The notes beneath the pieces are model-generated. The model saw nothing but the letters and a program-made list of their open reading frames with translations, made no database searches and was not told the DNA's origin. Made by a program: the position numbers and the translations under genes. Positions 12,999 through 19,169 of a stretch of DNA of 22,788 bases are shown here, piece by piece. Within the stretch, counting starts at the first letter, position 1; every line of letters starts with the position of its first letter. This DNA comes from JALNZF01 sp049793155 (GTDB lineage Bacteria > Nitrospirota > UBA9217), in the NCBI GenBank assembly GCA_049793155.1, contig JBARBN010000072.1:1-22788 (forward strand), written 5' to 3'.

Positions 12999-13433
12999 AT
13001 GACAGCACAAGTGATCGAGTCAACCGCGCTCTGGCCCCTGGGACTGTATTTTTTCGCTGTTGTTGCCCTCGTAGCGATCATGATATCACTCTCGTACGTC
13101 CTCGGCGAACGGCATCGTGAGAGGCAGACGAACGAGCCCTATGAGTCAGGGATCGTCTCCACAGGTACGGCACGAGTGCGCTTCGACATCAAGTTCTACC
13201 TGATCGCCATGTTCTTCGTCATCTTCGACCTTGAGGCTGTTTTCATCTTCGCCTGGGCCGTATCCATTAAAGAGAATGGTTGGCAGGGCTACGGGGAAAT
13301 GATGGTTTTCATCGGGATCCTGACCGCCACGCTCGTCTACCTCTGGCGGATCGGCGCACTGGAGTGGGGTTCCCCCGCATCAACAAAAAACCCTCAGGCA
13401 GGATTAGAGCGTACAGGTCGGATGACACCTTAG
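12999..13433 (+). CDS. nuoA: NADH-quinone oxidoreductase subunit A
   Basis: 144 residues with three membrane helices (about 12-34, 66-88, 97-117). The NuoA signature is present: YESGIVSTGTARVRFDIKFY after the first helix and IFDLEAVFIFAWA with the conserved acidic pair in the second. A polar C-terminal tail of about 25 residues extends beyond the usual end. It is a membrane subunit of complex I near the quinone site. It opens the nuo operon, lacks a ribosome binding site and may be translated from a leaderless mRNA. Confidence 0.95.
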   Translation: MTAQVIESTALWPLGLYFFAVVALVAIMISLSYVLGERHRERQTNEPYESGIVSTGTARVRFDIKFYLIAMFFVIFDLEAVFIFAWAVSIKENGWQGYGEMMVFIGILTATLVYLWRIGALEWGSPASTKNPQAGLERTGRMTP

Positions 13434-13490
13434 AATGTCCCTGACCTGTCCCGTGAATCCTGGTATCCTGTCGATACTATAAAGGTTCTG

Positions 13491-14105
13491 ATGAACTACT
13501 CTCTTACTAAACCAAACCTTGAGTCCGCAGAAGAGGCAGTGCGGCAAAGCCTGGTCCTGACAACGATGCAGGCCATGCTCGCCTGGGGCCGGAAGAACTC
13601 GATCTGGCCCTTCAACTTCGGCCTCTCCTGCTGTTATGTCGAAATGGCCACAAGCCTGACGAGCAAGTACGATATCGCGCGCTTCGGCGCGGAGGTGATA
13701 CGCAGCACGCCGCGCGAGGCGGACACGATGGTCGTCGCAGGCACGGTCTTCATCAAGGTCGCGCCGATCATCAAACGGCTCTATGAACAGATGATGGCCC
13801 CGCGGTGGGTCATCTCCATGGGTTCCTGCGCCAACTCCGGGGGCATGTACGACATTTACAGCGTGGTGCAGGGCGTGGACAAGTTCCTTCCGGTAGACGT
13901 GTACGTCCCCGGGTGCCCTCCCCGGCCCGAGGCCTTCATGGAAGGGCTGCTGATGCTGCGTGAACAGGTTGGCAAGGAGCGGCGACCGTTGAGCTGGGTC
14001 GCGGGACCGCAAGGTATCGTGCAGCCTGAGAAGCCGTGCATGCGGGACCTGAAGCGGGAGGAGCGGAAGAAGGCCACGGTCCTGAGATCGCCCGATGAAG
14101 TGTAA
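13491..14105 (+). CDS. nuoB: NADH-quinone oxidoreductase subunit B
   Basis: 204 residues. The tandem Cys47-Cys48 (NFGLSCCYVEMA), Cys113 (SMGSCANSGG) and Cys142 (VPGCPPRPEA) ligate the [4Fe-4S] cluster N2, the last cluster before quinone. The C-terminal 35 residues are charged and longer than in the shortest family members. A short AGG lies 6 bases before the start, and nuoA ends 57 bases upstream. A palindromic element separates it from nuoCD. Confidence 0.97.
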   Translation: MNYSLTKPNLESAEEAVRQSLVLTTMQAMLAWGRKNSIWPFNFGLSCCYVEMATSLTSKYDIARFGAEVIRSTPREADTMVVAGTVFIKVAPIIKRLYEQMMAPRWVISMGSCANSGGMYDIYSVVQGVDKFLPVDVYVPGCPPRPEAFMEGLLMLREQVGKERRPLSWVAGPQGIVQPEKPCMRDLKREERKKATVLRSPDEV

Positions 14106-14113
14106 TATCATTC

Positions 14114-14273
14114 CACCACGGAGACGCGGAGACACCGAGAAAAGCAAATTTCCACAGATTGCAATGATCCTTAGTCACAAAAATAAAAATTGAAAACTAA
14201 CGATCTTGTGACGTTCAGGTTTTCTCAACAATAATTTTTTAGCTGTTTCTCGGTGCCTGCGTGCCTCCGCGGT
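14114..14273. repeat. Palindromic element between nuoB and nuoCD
   Basis: The left arm CCACGGAGACGCGGAGACA continues CCGAGAAAAGC and is matched in inverted form, imperfectly, by AGCTGTTTCTCGGTGCCTGC and what follows at 14241-14273. Nested inside, GTCACAA and TTGTGAC form a second inverted pair. This is a miniature non-coding element inserted into the operon, filling nearly the whole gap. Confidence 0.65.
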
Positions 14274-14286
14274 AAATATTAATTAT

Positions 14287-16035
14287 ATGCCCCCAACAAA
14301 CCCCATCATCACTGACCTCAAAACAATCTTCGGCGACGCAATCCTCGCCGAACAACACACGCGCGACGAGTTCCCTACACTCTGGGTGACCGCCGACAAG
14401 GTCAACGACGTGCTCCGTCATCTCAAGACCGAGGTCGATCGTCCCTATAAAATGCTCTACGACCTCACGGCCATCGACGAGCGAGTGCGCAATCATCGTC
14501 AGGACCAGCCTGAGAGCGATTTTACTATCGTCTACCATCTCCTTTCGTATGACCGGAATGATGATATCCGCATCAAAGTCCCGCTCAAGGAATCATCCGC
14601 CGCACTCCCGACGATCACCAACCTGTGGCAGTCAGCGAACTGGTACGAACGCGAGGTATGGGACCTCTTCGGGATAAAGTTCGGCGGCCATCCGCATTTG
14701 AAGAGGATCTTGATGCCGATGACCTGGAAGGGGCATCCCCTTCGCAAGGACCATCCCGCACGGGCTACGGAGATGGGCCCCTTTCAGCTGTCCGATGAAA
14801 AGGAAGAGAAAGAACAGGCCGCGCTTAAGTTCAAACCCGAAGACTGGGGCATGCGCCGGGAAGCAGCAAATTCGGACTTCATGTTCCTGAATCTCGGTCC
14901 CCAGCACCCCGGCACCCACGGTCTTCTCCGCTTCATTCTCCAGCTCGACGGCGAGGAGATCGTTGACTCTGTGCTGGACATCGGCTATCACCACCGCGGC
15001 GCCGAAAAAATGGCCGAGCGCCAGTCCTGGCACACCTATCTCCCCTACACCGACCGCATCGACTACTTCGGCGGCGTGATGAACAACATGGCCTACTGTC
15101 TCGCGGTGGAGAAGCTCGCGGGCATCAAGGTGCCTGACCGGGCCATGACCATCCGCGTGATGATGTGCGAGCTCTTCCGCGTAGCGAGCCACCTCGTGTG
15201 GTACGGCACTTTCGCCCAGGACGTGGGAGCGCTGTCACCCGTATTCTATATGTTCACGGACCGCGAGCGCGTCTTCGACATCGTCGAAGCGATCTGCGGA
15301 GGCCGCATGCATCCGGAGTGGTTCCGGATCGGCGGCGTGGCCCAGGACCTGCCGCGCGGATGGGACGGGATGGTGCGCGACTTCTTGAAGTACCTGCCGC
15401 CACGGCTCAGGGAATACGACACCATCGTGATGCAGAACAGCATTTTCAAGGGCCGCACCAAGGGCATCGGCGTGTACACGAAGGATGAAGCTGTCGACTG
15501 GGGCGTGACCGGTCCCGGTCTTCGCGCCTGCGGGTATGAGTGGGACTTGAGAAAGAAACGACCCTACTCCGGTTATGAGAACTTCGAGTTCGACATCCCC
15601 ACGGCAGCTCACGGCGACTGCTATGACCGCGGCGTGGTGCGTGTCGAGGAGATTCGCCAGAGCCTGCGCATCATCGAACAGTGCGTCGACAGCATGCCTT
15701 CGGGACCGTATAAGTCGGACCATCCGCTCACCACGCCACCGAGAAAAGAACGCACCATGCATGACATCGAGACACTCATCACCCACTTTCTCGGCGTCAG
15801 CTGGGGCCCGGTGATCCCGGCCGGCGAGGCGTTCATGGGCATCGAGGCGACGAAAGGCAACAACGGATATTATCTCATCAGTGACGGCAACACGATGTCC
15901 TACCGCACGCGCATCAGGACCCCTTCGTTCGCGCACCTGCAAATGGTGCCGAAGATCAGCAAGGGATTGATGATCGCGGACCTGCTCGCGATCATCGGCA
16001 GCGTTGATTACATCCTGGCGGACCTGGACCGTTAG
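14287..16035 (+). CDS. nuoCD: NADH-quinone oxidoreductase fused subunit C/D
   Basis: 582 residues, a fusion as in E. coli NuoCD. Residues 1-170 are NuoC (the 30-kDa domain, with WYEREVWDLFGIKFGGHPHL and MTWKGHPLRKDHP). A linker rich in Lys/Glu follows, and residues from about 195 are NuoD (49-kDa): LNLGPQHPGTHGLLRFI, YHHRGAEKMAE, and later GEAFMGIEATKGNNGYYLIS. NuoD shapes the quinone pocket beside cluster N2, and its conserved His and Tyr are in GPQHPGTHG and HTYLPYTDR. No Shine-Dalgarno is visible before the ATG, which directly follows the palindromic element. Confidence 0.97.
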   Translation: MPPTNPIITDLKTIFGDAILAEQHTRDEFPTLWVTADKVNDVLRHLKTEVDRPYKMLYDLTAIDERVRNHRQDQPESDFTIVYHLLSYDRNDDIRIKVPLKESSAALPTITNLWQSANWYEREVWDLFGIKFGGHPHLKRILMPMTWKGHPLRKDHPARATEMGPFQLSDEKEEKEQAALKFKPEDWGMRREAANSDFMFLNLGPQHPGTHGLLRFILQLDGEEIVDSVLDIGYHHRGAEKMAERQSWHTYLPYTDRIDYFGGVMNNMAYCLAVEKLAGIKVPDRAMTIRVMMCELFRVASHLVWYGTFAQDVGALSPVFYMFTDRERVFDIVEAICGGRMHPEWFRIGGVAQDLPRGWDGMVRDFLKYLPPRLREYDTIVMQNSIFKGRTKGIGVYTKDEAVDWGVTGPGLRACGYEWDLRKKRPYSGYENFEFDIPTAAHGDCYDRGVVRVEEIRQSLRIIEQCVDSMPSGPYKSDHPLTTPPRKERTMHDIETLITHFLGVSWGPVIPAGEAFMGIEATKGNNGYYLISDGNTMSYRTRIRTPSFAHLQMVPKISKGLMIADLLAIIGSVDYILADLDR

Positions 16036-16072
16036 CCGGCCGAGCAATCCTTTTTTTGAATAGGGAGGACGC

Positions 16073-17101
16073 ATGAGCGAAGCGCAATTGAACAAGATCA
16101 TAGCCCTCTGCCTGTCTATCGATAAGCTCGCTTCCACGGCGTATCTTCAGCTCTCCAAAAACACGAAGGGCCGGCTCAGTACTTTTTGGCTTACCATGTC
16201 CCGGGAGGAGGACACTCACGTGCAGATATGGGCGAGGCTTCTCGCGCTGGCCAAAGAGGGGATGATCCCGCAGATATTCGAGGACCCCGGGAAAAGCGCA
16301 GTGGAATTGAACGCGGTCAAATCGAAATGCGAAAAATTGTGCCGCAACATCGATATCATATCCGATAAACCCGAGACTTTTTTATTGGCCTTCCGGCTCG
16401 AGTTTTACATTTTACATCCCGCATTTGCCACACTTTTTCATTTCGCAAGCCTGTTCGACGACCAGGTTGAAACGGAGGAACTGTACGATCGCCATATCGA
16501 AAAATTCATCAAGGCGCTGAACACCTATGCGACAAGAACACCGGAGCTCGAACTCTTGGGCGAGACCCTGCGCCGTCTCTGGCATGACAACCGGGTGTTG
16601 ACCGTCCAGAGCACGACCGATGAGCTGACCATGATCCTGAACCGGCGGGGATTTCTGAACGTGCTCAAACCGCTCAGCCACCTCGCACAGAGAAGCAACT
16701 TTGCCGTAACGATCATGGTGATCGATATCGACGACTTCAAGCATATCAATGATGCTTTCGGACATGCTACCGGAGATAAAGTCCTCAGAAAGATCGCCCA
16801 GACGCTTAGAAAAAACATGCGGGCATCGGACGTCCTCGGTCGGTATGGCGGGGAGGAGTTTATCGTCTTTATGTCTTCAGTGACCCGCGAAACAGCGCTG
16901 AAGCTGGCCGAGACCTTGAGGCAAAAAGTCGCGCAGACGTCGCTCGGCAAAGCAAGGGTCACCATCAGCATCGGCATATCGCACGGCATGCTGGACAAAA
17001 CGGTGGATGAGTCGATCATGCACCGGATCAGCGCGGCTGACAAGTGTCTGTATGAAGCGAAAGGGAAAGGAAAGAATAGGACCATTCTGTGTGAACCTTA
17101 G
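16073..17101 (+). CDS. Diguanylate cyclase with N-terminal ferritin-like domain, inside the nuo operon
   Basis: 342 residues behind GGGAGGA at 5 bases. Residues 1-150 form four predicted helices resembling ferritin/rubrerythrin-type bundles: EEDTH in the second (Glu46, His49), RLEFYILH in the third (Glu110, His115) and EELYDRH in the fourth (Glu136, His141). These could ligate a di-iron site, though the first-helix Glu seems to be missing. Residues 180-340 are a GGDEF domain with GGEEF at 259-263, metal Asp at about 218-221 and an intact inhibitory-site RASD five residues before GGEEF. It should make cyclic di-GMP in the cytoplasm in response to redox, oxygen or nitric oxide, which is inferred. 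Its stop touches the nuoE start codon without a gap, so the two are coupled. Confidence 0.9.
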   Translation: MSEAQLNKIIALCLSIDKLASTAYLQLSKNTKGRLSTFWLTMSREEDTHVQIWARLLALAKEGMIPQIFEDPGKSAVELNAVKSKCEKLCRNIDIISDKPETFLLAFRLEFYILHPAFATLFHFASLFDDQVETEELYDRHIEKFIKALNTYATRTPELELLGETLRRLWHDNRVLTVQSTTDELTMILNRRGFLNVLKPLSHLAQRSNFAVTIMVIDIDDFKHINDAFGHATGDKVLRKIAQTLRKNMRASDVLGRYGGEEFIVFMSSVTRETALKLAETLRQKVAQTSLGKARVTISIGISHGMLDKTVDESIMHRISAADKCLYEAKGKGKNRTILCEP

Positions 17102-17566
17102 ATGCTGAGCGATACGGAGATACAAGCGATCAATGCCGAGCTGGCCCACTGCGCGACCAGGCCCTCAGCGGCCGTTGAAGCGCTGAACATCGTGCAGCGC
17201 CGTCGAGGATGGCTGTCCGATGAGAGCATCAAGGACGTCGCGGGCATGCTCGGGATGACGCCGGAGGAGCTTGACGCCGTTGCCACGTTCTACAGTTTTA
17301 TTTTCAGAAAACCCGTTGGCAGACATGTGATCCTTGTATGCGACAGCATCTCCTGCTGGGTCATGGGGTACAATCCCTTACTTGACGGCATCATGAAGAA
17401 ACTCGGCATCGGATTCGGTGAAACGACCGGGGACAACAGATATACTCTCCTCCCCATCTCCTGCCTCGGCGCCTGCGACCGAGCTCCGGCCATGATGGTG
17501 GATGAAGACTTATACGGGCCGGTGACGCCGGAGATGATGGATGGAGTGCTGAAAAAATACAAGTGA
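17102..17566 (+). CDS. nuoE: NADH-quinone oxidoreductase subunit E
   Basis: 154 residues. The thioredoxin-like [2Fe-2S] domain has Cys80 and Cys85 (CDSISC) and Cys121 and Cys125 (CLGAC), which bind cluster N1a. The N-terminus has the helical bundle with LNIVQRRRGWLSDESI and FYSFIF, as usual. It belongs to the NADH dehydrogenase arm with NuoF and NuoG. Translation begins at ATG directly after the stop of the cyclase gene, and there is no independent binding site. A palindromic element follows. Confidence 0.97.
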   Translation: MLSDTEIQAINAELAHCATRPSAAVEALNIVQRRRGWLSDESIKDVAGMLGMTPEELDAVATFYSFIFRKPVGRHVILVCDSISCWVMGYNPLLDGIMKKLGIGFGETTGDNRYTLLPISCLGACDRAPAMMVDEDLYGPVTPEMMDGVLKKYK

Positions 17567-17568
17567 AC

Positions 17569-17720
17569 CTTTGACACGGATTTACACGGATAAAGGCTAT
17601 GATAAAGGCGGATTACATCCTTGTATTTAATCAGTCTTTATCCGCCTCTTCCGTGTCAAAGAATTGCAGGTCTCAGACACTGTTTAAATCATAGCCCTTG
17701 TCCGCTTTTTCAGTGTCAAA
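17569..17720. repeat. Palindromic element between nuoE and nuoF
   Basis: The left arm CTTTGACACGG-ATTTACACGGATAAAGGCTATG (from 17569) has an inverted partner at about 17688-17720. A second inverted copy of the GACACGGA...GGATAAAG core lies at 17634-17661, giving one left arm with two competing right arms. It occupies nearly all of the gap upstream of nuoF. Confidence 0.65.
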
Positions 17721-17740
17721 GATTTTAAGGATTTTGAAAT

Positions 17741-19018
17741 ATGGAACAACCACTCACAAAAAACATCCATCCCGGCAGGGAACCGTTCTCTCTGAAAGAA
17801 TACGAGGAAGCCGGCGGCTACCGGTCCTTGCGCACGGCGCTTACCATGTCGCCGCAGGACGTTCAGAATATCATCAAGGCGTCCGATCTCCGGGGCCGCG
17901 GCGGCGCCGGTTTCCCTACCGGTGCAAAATGGAGCTTTGTGCCGATGGGCAAGGACGCACCCCGTCCCAAATACCTTGTGGTGAATGCCGACGAGATGGA
18001 GCCGGGGACATTCAAGGACCGCATGCTGCTCGAAGGTGATCCTCATCAGATCATCGAGGGCGCGATCACGAGCGCATATGCCATCGAAGCGGAAAACGCC
18101 TTTATCTTCGTCCGCTGGGCGTACAGGTCTGCTGTCAAACGGCTTGAAAAAGCGATAGCCGAAGCTTATGCAAACAACTATCTCGGCACGAACATCCTCG
18201 GCTCGGGCTTCAATCTCGACATGCGCATTCATGCAAGCGCGGGCCGTTATATCTGCGGCGAAGAGACCGCGCTCCTGAACGCATTGGAGGGAAAGCGCGC
18301 TACCCCGCGCGCAAAGCCGCCTTTCCCCCAGGTCTGTGGCCTCTTCGGCAAACCCACGATCGTGAACAACACGGAGACGATCGCGAACATTCCGCACATC
18401 GTGAATAACGGGCCGGACTGGTTCAAGGGCCTGAGCAAAAGCGCGGATAGCGGGACCAAGCTCTTCGGCGTAAGCGGCCACGTCAAGAGACCGGGTATAT
18501 GGGAACTGCCCATGGGAGTGACCATCCGGGAACTTCTTGAAGAGCACGCAGGCGGGATGCTCGACGGCTATCAATTCCGCGGTTTGATTCCCGGCGGCGC
18601 GTCAACGGACTTTCTGGTGAAAGACCACCTCGACGTGAAGATGGACTTTGACTCGGTGATGAAGGCGGGCAGCAGATTGGGAACGGGGACCATGATCGTG
18701 CTCGATAACAGGACCTGTCCTGTGGGGTTCGTCCATAATCTGATAAAATTCTTCAGCCGCGAATCCTGCGGCTGGTGCACACCCTGCCGTGACGGTCTTC
18801 CCTGGACGGAAAAGATCCTGCACGCCATCGAGGAAGGAAAGGGCGAACCGGGCGACATCGAACGCCTCGCGCTCCATTGCAGACTCCTCGCGCCGGGCAC
18901 CACCTTCTGCGCCCTTGCCCCCGGCGCTGTCGAGCCGCTCCAGAGCGCGATCAAGTATTTCCGGGAAGACTTCGAGAGGCACATCAAAGACAGAAAATGC
19001 TCATTTAATTTTTCATAG
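17741..19018 (+). CDS. nuoF: NADH-quinone oxidoreductase subunit F
   Basis: 425 residues. The FMN and NADH site is shown by LRGRGGAGFPTGAKW (50-64), VVNADEMEPGTFKDR (80-94) and ICGEETALLNALEGKR (171-186). Cys343, Cys346, Cys349 (SCGWCTPCRDG) and Cys390 (GTTFCALAPGA) ligate the [4Fe-4S] cluster N3. It accepts hydride from NADH and starts the electron path of complex I. An AAGGA site lies 9 bases before the ATG. Confidence 0.97.
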   Translation: MEQPLTKNIHPGREPFSLKEYEEAGGYRSLRTALTMSPQDVQNIIKASDLRGRGGAGFPTGAKWSFVPMGKDAPRPKYLVVNADEMEPGTFKDRMLLEGDPHQIIEGAITSAYAIEAENAFIFVRWAYRSAVKRLEKAIAEAYANNYLGTNILGSGFNLDMRIHASAGRYICGEETALLNALEGKRATPRAKPPFPQVCGLFGKPTIVNNTETIANIPHIVNNGPDWFKGLSKSADSGTKLFGVSGHVKRPGIWELPMGVTIRELLEEHAGGMLDGYQFRGLIPGGASTDFLVKDHLDVKMDFDSVMKAGSRLGTGTMIVLDNRTCPVGFVHNLIKFFSRESCGWCTPCRDGLPWTEKILHAIEEGKGEPGDIERLALHCRLLAPGTTFCALAPGAVEPLQSAIKYFREDFERHIKDRKCSFNFS

Positions 19019-19135
19019 CAGGTTTGCAATATGTTAAATTCGTCAGAAAACTTACTAAGAAAAAATAAACCCATGGTTTTAGCTCCAGCCCTTCAGTTGG
19101 CTATTTTAGTTTGATGTTAATATTGGATTTTGAGC

Positions 19136-19158
19136 TTATCAATAAGCATAGTTGATAA
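19136..19158. promoter_or_regulatory. Inverted repeat just before nuoG
   Basis: TTATCAA (19136-19142) and TTGATAA (19152-19158) are perfect inverted arms ending 11 bases before the nuoG ATG, where a ribosome site would be expected but is absent. They could form a leader hairpin or an operator. The remainder of the 151-base gap is AT-rich and has no gene. Confidence 0.4.
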
Positions 19159-19169
19159 TCAATTACCAA

